Positions 37,886 to 45,683 of a DNA stretch of 56,194 nt are shown piece after piece (positions within the stretch are counted from its first letter, which is position 1; the number at the start of each line of letters is the position of its first letter). A program made the position numbers and the translations under genes. The notes beneath the pieces were generated by a model. It made no database searches and had not been told where the DNA came from. It worked only from the letters and a program-made list of their open reading frames with translations. The stretch covers positions 1 to 56,194 of the forward strand of contig CAZIIM010000013.1 in the NCBI GenBank assembly GCA_964539305.1, in the 5' to 3' direction. This stretch comes from CAZNUM01 sp964539305 (lineage in GTDB: Bacteria > Fidelibacterota > Marinisomatia > Marinisomatales > TCS55).

Positions 37886-38937
37886 CTGCCCTTTCACCTG
37901 AATCCTTTTCCTGTCCCGTCCCTATCCTTGATCACGATACAATCCAGTTGGCTCACGGTGCTGGCGGCCGGTTATCCTCCCAACTGATTGAAACTCTTTT
38001 TCTGCCCCGATTCAGCAACGAGACTTTGGAGCGGCTGGAGGACCAGGCCCTGGTCAATTTCCCCGGGGAACGTCTCGCCTTTTCTACGGATAGTTTTGTT
38101 GTGGACCCGATCATTTTCCCCGGAGGTACCATTGGCGATCTGGCAGTCAACGGGACCGTTAATGATGTGGCCATGTGCGGTGCCAAACCCCTCTACCTGA
38201 GTGCCAGTTTCATCCTGGAGGAGGGTCTTGAAATTGGAACATTGCATCAGGTATTGGTCAGTATGGAAGCGGCGGTTCGGGAGGCGGGAGTGGCCATTGT
38301 CACCGGTGACACAAAAGTGGTGAATCATGGTAGTTGCGATAAAATGTTCATTACAACCACCGGAATCGGTGTCGTTGATCCAGACCTCAATCTTTCAGTA
38401 AAAAACCTGAAGGTGGGGGACGTGATTATTCTATCGGGCACGATCGCCGATCACGGTATGGCCGTCCTCACTTCACGGGAAGGGCTATCCTTTCAGTCCC
38501 AGGTAGAAAGTGACACCGCTGCGCTGAACGGGTTAGTGGCGGAGATGGTGAATACATCCAGGGCGATTCATGCCATGCGGGACCCCACGCGGGGAGGGGT
38601 AGCCACAACCTTAAATGAAATGGCAGCGGCTTCACACCGGGGTATTGAAATCTTGGAAGATCGTCTACCAGTGAGACCTGCCGTGAAGGGAGCCTGTGAA
38701 GTACTGGGCATTGATCCACTTTACGTGGCCAATGAAGGTAAATTAATTGCGGTGGTGGCTGAAGAAGCTGCCGAGGAAGTGCTGGAAGTAATGCGGGCCA
38801 ATCCCCTGGGAAAAGAGGCGGTCATTCTGGGTTCTGTCGTTTCAGAACATCCCGGTCTGGTGACCATGAAAACCGGTTTGGGGGCTCAGCGGATCATCGA
38901 TATGCCGGTGGGGGAGCAATTACCAAGGATTTGTTAA
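37882..38937 (+). CDS. hypE: Carbamoyl dehydratase HypE
   Basis: 351 residues, AIR-synthase-like ATPase fold (LAHGAGGRLSSQLIE; VNDVAMCGAKPLYLS; DPTRGGVATTLNE). The C-terminus is PRIC, whose last cysteine carries the carbamoyl that is dehydrated to thiocyanate and passed to HypD as cyanide. Overlaps hypD by 4 bp (ATGA). Confidence 0.97.
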   Translation: MTALSPESFSCPVPILDHDTIQLAHGAGGRLSSQLIETLFLPRFSNETLERLEDQALVNFPGERLAFSTDSFVVDPIIFPGGTIGDLAVNGTVNDVAMCGAKPLYLSASFILEEGLEIGTLHQVLVSMEAAVREAGVAIVTGDTKVVNHGSCDKMFITTTGIGVVDPDLNLSVKNLKVGDVIILSGTIADHGMAVLTSREGLSFQSQVESDTAALNGLVAEMVNTSRAIHAMRDPTRGGVATTLNEMAAASHRGIEILEDRLPVRPAVKGACEVLGIDPLYVANEGKLIAVVAEEAAEEVLEVMRANPLGKEAVILGSVVSEHPGLVTMKTGLGAQRIIDMPVGEQLPRIC

Positions 38938-38966
38938 TTTGCTGAAATGAAAATAAATTACTTCTG

Positions 38967-39665
38967 ATGGACCTCCCGATTTTACTCTCCACCGCCTTTA
39001 CGATCGGTTTCATCCATACCCTCATCGGTCCGGATCATTACCTGCCGTTTCTGTTAATTGGGCGGGCCCGGAAATGGACGCTGAATCGAACCATCTGGCT
39101 GACAATCATTTGTGGCCTGGGCCATGTTCTCAGTTCCGTGGTGCTGGGTCTAATCGGTGTTGCCCTGGGAGTAGCGGTGGGACTACTGGAAAAAGTGGAA
39201 ACGGTTCGTGGCTCCCTCGCCAGTTGGCTCTTGATTGGATTTGGTTTAGCCTATATGGTTTGGGGGATTAAAGTAAGTATCCGCAGCAAGGAGCACAGCC
39301 ATGAACACAGTCATGACGGCGTCCGGCATAGCCATTCCCATCACCATTTGGGCTCCCATTTTCACATTCATGATGCCACAGAATCCACCACGCCCTGGGC
39401 CTTGTTCATTATTTTTGTCTTAGGACCGTGCGAACCCCTGATTCCCATTCTCATGTATCCGGCGGCCCAGCATAACTGGGGAGCCCTGTTCTGGGTCACG
39501 CTGGTCTTCGGAATAACCACTATCACCACCATGACCGTAATTGTGGGATTGGCTTTTAAAGGATTGCTCATGATTAACCTGGGTCGGGCGGAGCGGTACG
39601 TACACGCCCTGGCAGGACTGGTAATTGCCCTGTCCGGTTTATCCCTGAAATTGTTCGGGTTGTAA
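38967..39665 (+). CDS. UreH/NicO-like nickel permease with His-rich loop
   Basis: 232 residues with about six membrane helices. The N-terminal helix carries HTLIGPDH, matching the HxxxxxDH metal-transport signature of UreH-like members of the nickel/cobalt permease superfamily. A cytosolic or periplasmic loop (about residues 110-140) is very rich in histidine (EHSHEHSHDGVRHSHSHHH). The conserved LGPCEPLIPIL motif follows. Position directly after hypE (29 bp) makes nickel supply for hydrogenase the likely role. Efflux rather than uptake cannot be excluded. Confidence 0.8.
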   Translation: MDLPILLSTAFTIGFIHTLIGPDHYLPFLLIGRARKWTLNRTIWLTIICGLGHVLSSVVLGLIGVALGVAVGLLEKVETVRGSLASWLLIGFGLAYMVWGIKVSIRSKEHSHEHSHDGVRHSHSHHHLGSHFHIHDATESTTPWALFIIFVLGPCEPLIPILMYPAAQHNWGALFWVTLVFGITTITTMTVIVGLAFKGLLMINLGRAERYVHALAGLVIALSGLSLKLFGL

Positions 39666-39683
39666 TACAACCGGCCCATCTTG

Positions 39684-40115
39684 ATGCAGCTCCCGGTCAT
39701 TTATTTCTACACGCTGCTGGTCTTAATTCTGGCCGGATGGATCATTACCCTGTATTTTTTCCAGGTTTACCGTAATCGGATTCCCCGGAAGGTATGGTGG
39801 ATTCCACCCCTGATTCAGATGGGCAGTGTTCGTTGTGTTTCCATCGTGGATTCAAGTTATGGGACCACCCTGGGTCGACCAAATGCATTTTGGGGACTCT
39901 GGTATTACGGGCTTCTTTTCCTGCTTGTGCTGGCTGATCGGTTTGTCCCTTTTTCGATCATCCCCACTTTGCTGGTGATAAGTGGTTTAACCCTGATTTT
40001 CAGTTTTTATCTCACCTGGGGGTTAATTCAGTTACAGGTTCGGTGCCGCCCCTGTCTCAGCATTCATACGATTAATTTCCTGATTTTTCTGATCTCCTGT
40101 CGCCTGCTGTGGTAG
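39684..40115 (+). CDS. VKOR-family membrane thiol-quinone oxidoreductase
   Basis: 143 residues, start at ATG 39684 (a TTG one codon earlier is less likely). About four membrane helices. The loop CVSIVDSSYGTTLGRPNAFWG matches the VKOR cysteine-serine region, in parts equal to C51 and S57 of the human enzyme, and CRPCLSIHTIN matches the active-site CxxC with its downstream helix. The second loop cysteine (human C43) is absent. VKOR homologues in bacteria reoxidise DsbA-like proteins with quinone. It lies 18 bp after the permease and ends convergent with the protease gene, so it belongs to the hyp operon by position. A role in protecting or folding the exported hydrogenase is speculation. Confidence 0.72.
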   Translation: MQLPVIYFYTLLVLILAGWIITLYFFQVYRNRIPRKVWWIPPLIQMGSVRCVSIVDSSYGTTLGRPNAFWGLWYYGLLFLLVLADRFVPFSIIPTLLVISGLTLIFSFYLTWGLIQLQVRCRPCLSIHTINFLIFLISCRLLW

Positions 40116-40138
40116 GAGATCATTGCTCCTGGATCAGG

Positions 40139-40645
40139 TCAGGAACTGGATTTTCCCCTGGGCCGGACATGAATCCCCTTTTCCTTTAGAATGGCCATCA
40201 CCTCCTGAATAACCGATTCTTTGGCCTGGATCAGCTCCGGCGATAGTTCGGTGGCAGGGGTGACCATATCCTTGGGTTGGGCGCCCAAGACCATAATCGG
40301 AGGCAGGTGGCCGATCATGGAACTGGCTGCCACCACATCCAGAATATCGATTCCATGAGCCGTATCTTTTCGCTGGTAATGATCGGGTATCGCGTCCAGT
40401 GTGAACCGGGCCACAGTTCCCGGTTCTGCCCCGAGCAACAGCGCATCAATAATCAGGACGAAATCCTGAGCCTGAAATTGAGACAACAGGCTGAGGCCGC
40501 CGGTGCCACCATCGTACAGGGTGACCCGGGGTGGGAATAGATAGTGCTGTTCCAGTTCCTGAACCACATGGACACCAAAACCTTCATCCGAAAGCAGGAT
40601 GTTACCAAGCCCGAGAATCAGGATGTGAGGATGCTTTTGTGACAT
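40139..40645 (-). CDS. hyaD: Hydrogenase maturation endopeptidase
   Basis: 168 residues of the HyaD/HybD/HycI family. GLGNILLSDEGFGVHVV holds the first acidic nickel-sensing residue, DGGTGG and IDALLLG the next, and HGIDILD the histidine. It checks nickel in the large subunit and then removes a C-terminal peptide after the His of DPCxxCxxH. The predicted cut in the neighbouring large subunit leaves a 21-residue tail peptide, so this protease has a substrate in the same operon. It lies about 100 bp beyond the second cytochrome b gene and ends 23 bp from the convergent VKOR gene. Confidence 0.9.
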   Translation of the reverse strand: MSQKHPHILILGLGNILLSDEGFGVHVVQELEQHYLFPPRVTLYDGGTGGLSLLSQFQAQDFVLIIDALLLGAEPGTVARFTLDAIPDHYQRKDTAHGIDILDVVAASSMIGHLPPIMVLGAQPKDMVTPATELSPELIQAKESVIQEVMAILKEKGIHVRPRGKSSS

Positions 40646-40749
40646 GAATGTGAGACGTGTCCTGGTTTCAATTTAGGATGAAAAAGGAGTATGGAAAGGC
40701 TGGAATCCTGGATCAGAAACGAAGATGGATCAATCGATTAAGGTCCGGA

Positions 40750-41430
40750 CTACTGGCTTTTTACTTTAAAATACCGGTATCCACCAAATATGGCATCAAT
40801 GCTGCCGGTTTTAAGTTTAATCGTTTTCCAGATTTGGAAATACACATGCACGATAACCCAGACAATGATCAGCCACCACATGGCATGGTGGGCCACGCGG
40901 ACACCTTTAAGTCCACCAAAGAGCCATACGATCCAGTCGGTGCTCAGATGCAGAATCCTGGGCCACCACCACTCCACAGAAAAGGAGGCCACATAGAGAC
41001 CGAAACCAGTCAGCATGAGCAGGACAGCTAAAATGTGGAACGACAACCAGGAAATAATGTCCACCGGATCTTCGTATTCGTAATCCACCTTTTCACCGGA
41101 AAGCCGGAAATAGTATTTCAACTGAATCCAGGCTTTTTTCAGGTTGGTTTTATTGGGAATCAGATCACGCCAGGGCGCGTGGAAATTGGAGAAGAAAATC
41201 AGGTAAATGGAGATCATGATGGCCACATCAAAGACAATGGCGGCGATAAAATGAATAAAACGCATTTCAGCCATGAAGAAGTTCTGATAGGGCTCCCCCG
41301 GTGGGTGTACGTATTCCGGGGTATGGGCAATATAATTCCCTGTAACCAGTAATACGGCCACCGAAAGAAAAGTGAGCCAGTGAAGGGCGCGGATGGATCC
41401 GGACCAGACGTACCTGGCTTTAGCACGCAT
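40750..41430 (-). CDS. hyaC: Hydrogenase cytochrome b subunit, second copy
   Basis: 226 residues, four to five membrane helices. Heme-ligand histidines are in IRALHWLTFLS, RFIHFIAAIV, and VRVAHHAMWW with VHVYFQIW. It is the family that carries electrons from the small subunit to membrane quinone. The start codon shares one base with the stop of the first copy. The two copies are about 45% identical by eye and differ most in loop length and in the region SFSVEWWWPRIL. Confidence 0.9.
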   Translation of the reverse strand: MRAKARYVWSGSIRALHWLTFLSVAVLLVTGNYIAHTPEYVHPPGEPYQNFFMAEMRFIHFIAAIVFDVAIMISIYLIFFSNFHAPWRDLIPNKTNLKKAWIQLKYYFRLSGEKVDYEYEDPVDIISWLSFHILAVLLMLTGFGLYVASFSVEWWWPRILHLSTDWIVWLFGGLKGVRVAHHAMWWLIIVWVIVHVYFQIWKTIKLKTGSIDAIFGGYRYFKVKSQ

Positions 41431-42116
41431 CAGGAGTGTTCTCCCGTATCAAAATATTTGTATCCCCCCACAATGGCGGAAATATCGTATTGCTTTAATC
41501 GGACGCTTTTCCAGATCTGGAAATAAACATGAATGGTAAACCAGGCCAGTAATATCCACATGGTCAGGTGGTGAACGACTCTTACATTTTGGAGACTTCC
41601 AAAGAGGGGAACGGTCCAGGAACTGAGGAAGTAAAGGATGGCTACTCCCAATCCCGATTCAGCCCTGGGAATGGAATAGAGGGCGATGCCGGTGAAAATA
41701 AGGATCAGCCCTAATAGAGTGTAGGAGAGGACAGAAAGCATGGCCATGGGATCCAGGAATTCATAACGCTGGTGGGTGCTGGAAAATCCCAGGTAGTATT
41801 TAATACTTTTCCAGGCCAGTTTCAGGTTTGAAGGTGTGGGACGAATATCCCGCCACAGGACGTGAAAGCGGTAGAAGAAAATCAGGTAGATGGCTACCAG
41901 AAAACAGATCACTAGGACGATGGCCGCCAGGAAGTGGAGGAACCGTATTTGAGCCATGAGAAAATTCTCAAACGGTTCCCCCTTCGGTGCCAGAAAAGCC
42001 GGTGGAAAGGCAATATAGTATCCTGTTACTGACAAGACCAGAACGCTGAGAAACGTCAGCCAGTGTGTCAGCCGGATTGGCCAGGACCAGATATATTTGA
42101 CCTCTTGCTGGGTCAT
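41430..42116 (-). CDS. hyaC: Hydrogenase cytochrome b subunit, first copy
   Basis: 228 residues, same fold as the neighbouring copy: IRLTHWLTFLSVLVLSVTG, RFLHFLAAIVLV, VRVVHHLTMW, IHVYFQIWKSVRL. It follows the large-subunit stop (42133) by 16 bp. It is expected to anchor the hydrogenase to the membrane and pass electrons to quinone. Two tandem b subunits are unusual; typical membrane-bound uptake hydrogenase operons have one. Confidence 0.9.
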   Translation of the reverse strand: MTQQEVKYIWSWPIRLTHWLTFLSVLVLSVTGYYIAFPPAFLAPKGEPFENFLMAQIRFLHFLAAIVLVICFLVAIYLIFFYRFHVLWRDIRPTPSNLKLAWKSIKYYLGFSSTHQRYEFLDPMAMLSVLSYTLLGLILIFTGIALYSIPRAESGLGVAILYFLSSWTVPLFGSLQNVRVVHHLTMWILLAWFTIHVYFQIWKSVRLKQYDISAIVGGYKYFDTGEHS

Positions 42117-42132
42117 CTTTGACTACGCCTTC

Positions 42133-43746
42133 CTACCGGTTCAGAAAACCGTTCCTGGTTTGAACTTTGATGATACGATTGGAACTCGGTTCAATCACGT
42201 GAACCCCACAACCCAGTCATGGGTCGAAGGAGTGAACTACCCGCAGTATTTCCAATGGCTGTTCCGGATCTTCCACCGGGGTGCCGATCAACGCCTCCTC
42301 CACGGGTCCGCGGACATTGTTGTCATCCCGGGGTGAGAAATTCCAGGTGGAGGGCGAAATAACCTGGTAATTTTTCAGCACCCCGTTTTCGATATTATTC
42401 CAGTGGGCCAGTGCCCCCCGGGGAGCTTCCCAGGTTCCCACACCCATAGCCGAATCGGGCAGGGTGTAGTCGTACCATAGATCGGTCCGGTTATTCTTGA
42501 AATTATCGATCAGGTCCATGGTCCAATCCACCATTTTGTCCGCGATCAATTTGCATTCCAGTGCCCGGGCTGCAACCCGCCCCAGGGTCGATAACAGGAC
42601 CTCCGGATGCCCTCCTACGCCCAGAGTTTCAAGCGTACTGTCAATGAGGGTTACCGCCTCCGGACGCCCTGATAAATAAGCTACCAACATCCGGGAAAGG
42701 GGACCCACCTCCATGGGTTTCCCGTCCAGCCGGGGAGCCTTGACCCAGCTGTACTTGTCGCTGGGGTCAATCCCCGTATAGGCTGGACTCGTATAACCAT
42801 CTTCCGGATGGCGGGGAGCTTTGTCATCCACATACCAACTGTGAGTGATGTGCTCAGTCACTTCGGAGACGGAAGGTGACTGTAATTTTAACTCACCGTT
42901 AAATACCGCACCCTGGGGGAGCAGGCGTTTAGTGGGATCGTGGCTCTCATCTTCAAAGACACCCCAGGCAAGATAATGGGTGTGTCCTTTTCCGATGCTG
43001 GCCCAATCCAGATAGGCAGGGGCTACAGCCAGGACATCAGGAATGTAAACCGTATTGACCCAATTCTGGAGTTCCTTCGCCCGCGACAGGGCTTTTGCCA
43101 GCATTTCAGAATCGGGTGTCACCGTGACGCCGCCGGGAGCGGCCGTCATCATATGGGGGAATTTTCCGCCGAACAATGCTAGGAGCTGGGAGGCCTTGGC
43201 CTGCATTTCCAGAGCCTCCAGATAATGGGCAACGGCCAGGAGATTTACTTCCGGCGGTAATTTATACGCCGGGTGTCCCCAGTAACCGTTGGCAAACGGT
43301 CCCAGCTGACCGCTCTTGACGAAGGATTGGAGTTTGGCTTGGACTTTTTTCAAGGCGGGATCGGTGGTTTTTGCCGAGAGGGCGCTCACCACGTCCACAT
43401 AATCCAGAGCGTGCAGGTGATAAAAGGCTAGAATATGGGAGTGGACGTACTGGGCTCCTTCGATCAAATTCCGGATGATCCGGGCACTGTCGGGGGGAAC
43501 CACGCCAAAAGCATCTTCCAGTCCCATGGTGGAGGCGTGGCCGTGGGAGATAGGGCAGACGCCGCAAATCCGTTGTGAGAGATACCACGCATCCCGGGGA
43601 TCCCGGTTCTTCAATACAATTTCCATTCCCCGGAACAGGGGGCTGGTACTCCAGGCATCTTTCACTTTGCCGTTTTCAACCTCCACCTCAATACGGAGAT
43701 GTCCTTCCAGACGGGTGAAAGGATCAATGGTAATTTTCCTAGCCAT
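42133..43746 (-). CDS. hyaB: [NiFeSe] hydrogenase large subunit, selenocysteine at in-frame UGA
   Basis: 537 residues when the UGA at 42217-42219 is read as selenocysteine; the true stop is TAG at 42133-42135. The L1 nickel motif is RICGVCPISHGH (C61, C64, H68). The C-terminal motif reads HSFDP-U-LGCGVH, with Sec510, C513 and H516 exactly in the DPCxxCxxH pattern. After H516 comes a 21-residue tail (VIEPSSNRIIKV...) of the type removed by the maturation protease. Stopping at the UGA would delete half the nickel site. RLEGHLRIEVE and the rest are ordinary membrane-bound (group 1) uptake hydrogenase. A hairpin suited to bacterial SECIS follows the UGA. A Shine-Dalgarno (AAAAGGAGA) precedes ATG 43746. 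Expected role: periplasmic H2 oxidation, with Sec improving recovery from oxygen. Confidence 0.92.
42188..42205 (-). promoter_or_regulatory. Candidate bacterial SECIS element of the hydrogenase
   Basis: On the mRNA, stem GGTTCA / TGAACC (6 perfect pairs) with loop CGTGAT. The loop G-U starts 19 nt after the UGA, within the spacing used by SelB-dependent bacterial elements. It lies inside the coding sequence, as bacterial SECIS elements do. Confidence 0.75.
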
Positions 43747-43782
43747 ACGATGTCTCCTTTTAACTAGGGTTATTCAAATCTG

Positions 43783-44907
43783 TCAGGAATTGGTTTTCTC
43801 TTCTTTATCTTCAGCTTCTTCTTTGGTATTGTCCTTTTTGGCCGTATAAATGGCGTGGGCTGCAATCCCGGCAGCGGCGGCCCCTACCAGGGTGAAGCCA
43901 ATCCGGTCCACAGTGTATTCCACGCCTTTAAAGCCGGGAATGGCCAGCTCGGGGATCCGGCTGAAGAAAGGCGCTCCGGAATCAGCCCATTTGGGCTGGG
44001 CACAGCCGATGCAGGGGGAACCGGCGCCGATACACCAGTTGGTCTTGTTATTCCAGCGGGAAATGGAACAGGAAGAGTAGGTTTCCGGCCCTTTGCACCC
44101 CATCTTGTAGAGACAGAATTTTTTTCGTGCCTCTTCCGTTCCGAATGCCTCCACAAATTCACCGGCGTCGAAATGCGCCCGGCGCTCACAAAGGTCATGA
44201 ATACGCTGGCCGTAGAGGAATTTGGGTCGGCCCATGCTGTCCAGTTCCGGGATCTTCCCCAGAAGCAGGTAATTCACCACGGTGGCGGCCAGCCAATCGG
44301 GGTGAACGGGACAACAGGGCAGATTTATGAATTTCTTTTTACTTAAGCCGGTGGCCTGTTGGGTCCCGGTGGCCTTGGTTGGATTGGGTTTGCAGCCCAC
44401 CCAGCCGCCATCGAAAGAACAACTGCCGATATTAATCACGGCAGCCGCATCCTGACAGACTTCCGTGGCCAGCTCCAATGCCGTCTTGCCGCCAATCCGG
44501 AGATAATTCCCATCCGCCCCGAGGGGAACGGCCCCTTCAATGATGGCAATGTATTTCCCTTTATATTTTTTCATGGTATCCAGACGGGATTTTTCCGCCT
44601 GTTTTCCGCCGGGGGCCATGATGGTTTCGTGGTAATCGACTGAAAGGATATCCAGAATCACTTCTGCGGGGGAAGGATAAAACCCCTGAATAAAGGATTC
44701 GCTGCAGCCGGTACAGGAGGCAAGGTGGAGCCAGATGATTGGTGTCCGCTGGGCAGCCTGCTCAATGGTTTCCACCACCTTGGCCACTGTCACGCCCGGT
44801 AAGCCCATGAGGGCTACCAGTGTACTGCAGTATTTAAGAAAATCCCGACGACTTACAGTGCTTAATGGCAAGTCAATTTTTTCTAAGCTGGCTTGTGCTT
44901 CGTCCAT
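43783..44907 (-). CDS. hyaA: [NiFe(Se)] hydrogenase small subunit, Tat-exported
   Basis: 374 residues. A Tat signal (VSRRDFLKYC, Arg20-Arg21) exports the folded complex. Proximal cluster ligands start at LASCTGCSE (C65, C68), with SCSFDGGWVGC and CCPVHPD further on. Distal cluster: RIHDLC...FCLYKMGCKG. Medial cluster: SSCSISRW..NWCIGAGSPCIGC; the Cys in NWC stands where classical [3Fe-4S] medial clusters have Pro, suggesting [4Fe-4S] as in known [NiFeSe] enzymes. There are no extra proximal cysteines of the O2-tolerant type. A C-terminal helix (about 335-355) anchors it to the membrane. A strong AAAGGAGGT precedes ATG 44907. It is 37 bp downstream of the MarR gene and 36 bp upstream of the large subunit. 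Confidence 0.95.
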   Translation of the reverse strand: MDEAQASLEKIDLPLSTVSRRDFLKYCSTLVALMGLPGVTVAKVVETIEQAAQRTPIIWLHLASCTGCSESFIQGFYPSPAEVILDILSVDYHETIMAPGGKQAEKSRLDTMKKYKGKYIAIIEGAVPLGADGNYLRIGGKTALELATEVCQDAAAVINIGSCSFDGGWVGCKPNPTKATGTQQATGLSKKKFINLPCCPVHPDWLAATVVNYLLLGKIPELDSMGRPKFLYGQRIHDLCERRAHFDAGEFVEAFGTEEARKKFCLYKMGCKGPETYSSCSISRWNNKTNWCIGAGSPCIGCAQPKWADSGAPFFSRIPELAIPGFKGVEYTVDRIGFTLVGAAAAGIAAHAIYTAKKDNTKEEAEDKEEKTNS

Positions 44908-44944
44908 AGGACCTCCTTTAATTCAAATAACTGGGCGTCAGGTA

Positions 44945-45526
44945 CTATTCTGCTTCCAGGCCTGTGGTTGCCTCCACAATGGCGTGGTAACACAGGGGAT
45001 GTCCCTCTTCGATGAATGGACAGTCATCGAGAAAGCGGGACTGACAATTCAGGCAGATGATATCCGTTTCATGCCGGTATTCCTCCAGCAGGGCACGGAT
45101 ATATTTTTGCAGAACAGTTTCAAAAAGAGTTAATTCTTTTTCGGAGAACAACTTCAGAATACGGGCGCTTTGTTCGTGGACCATGGTGGTGTACTGACGG
45201 ACAATGTTCATACCCTCGGGTAATATTTTTACCAGGATTTTCCGCCGATCCAGGGGTGGAACGTCACGCTGGACCAGTTTGTATTTTACCAGATTGTTGA
45301 CGGATTTACTGGTGGCCGGTTTACTGATACTGAGGAATAAGGATAAATCACTGACGGTACAGGGACCGGTATTGAACAGGATTTTCAGAATTTCAAACTG
45401 ACGGGTGGAAAGAGGTAGAGAAGTGCTTTGCTTGAGAAAACTGACTTCATTAACCTGAAGAATAAACTTGGATAAGGTCTGGAGTAAAGTGGCGATCCGA
45501 TGACGGGTGGGTTTATTGTTAACCAT
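44945..45526 (-). CDS. MarR-family regulator with C-terminal Cys/His cluster, first gene of hydrogenase operon
   Basis: 193 residues from ATG 45526; a TTG at 45550 is the alternative. The MarR winged helix spans about 40-110 (STRQFEILKILFNTGPCTVSDLSLFLSISKPATSKSVNNLVKYKLVQRDVPPLDRRKILVKI, in pieces: recognition helix SKPATSKSVNNL, wing PPLDRRKILV). The last 40 residues carry CLNC, DDC and GHPLCYH, a candidate metal or redox site not typical of MarR. It overlaps an inverted repeat of two MarR-type boxes, so autoregulation of the whole operon is likely. The signal (metal, oxygen or redox) is inference. Confidence 0.85.
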   Translation of the reverse strand: MVNNKPTRHRIATLLQTLSKFILQVNEVSFLKQSTSLPLSTRQFEILKILFNTGPCTVSDLSLFLSISKPATSKSVNNLVKYKLVQRDVPPLDRRKILVKILPEGMNIVRQYTTMVHEQSARILKLFSEKELTLFETVLQKYIRALLEEYRHETDIICLNCQSRFLDDCPFIEEGHPLCYHAIVEATTGLEAE

Positions 45527-45553
45527 ATTAATAATTAACTTGGTTAACAATAA
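45513..45553. promoter_or_regulatory. MarR operator: perfect 13-bp inverted repeat over the marR start
   Basis: Arms TTATTGTTAACCA (45513-45525) and TGGTTAACAATAA (45541-45553) are exact reverse complements with a 15-bp AT-rich spacer. Each arm holds a GTTAAC core typical of MarR boxes. The repeat covers the ATG (45524-45526), and a minus-strand -10-like TATGAT (45553-45558) touches its far edge, so bound protein would block the start of transcription. Confidence 0.78.
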
Positions 45554-45683
45554 TCATAATTAGAGAAAATATGCAACGAAAATTTCCAGGTTGGTTTCGG
45601 AGAAAACGGGGGAATGATTAAATCAGGAGGGCGGTATTTCTTTCAGCAGAAAGATGAATCGTGTGGCTGGCTGGAGGTTCCGG

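Noticed and set aside
40116..40138. Short AGGAG/CTCCT hairpin between convergent VKOR and protease genes
   Set aside because: Five-bp stem without a T tract on either strand; too weak for a terminator call.
42217..42219. UGA as a true stop truncating the hydrogenase large subunit
   Set aside because: The nickel ligands C513 and H516 and the maturation tail follow in the same frame; the rest of the operon is intact and includes the tail protease.
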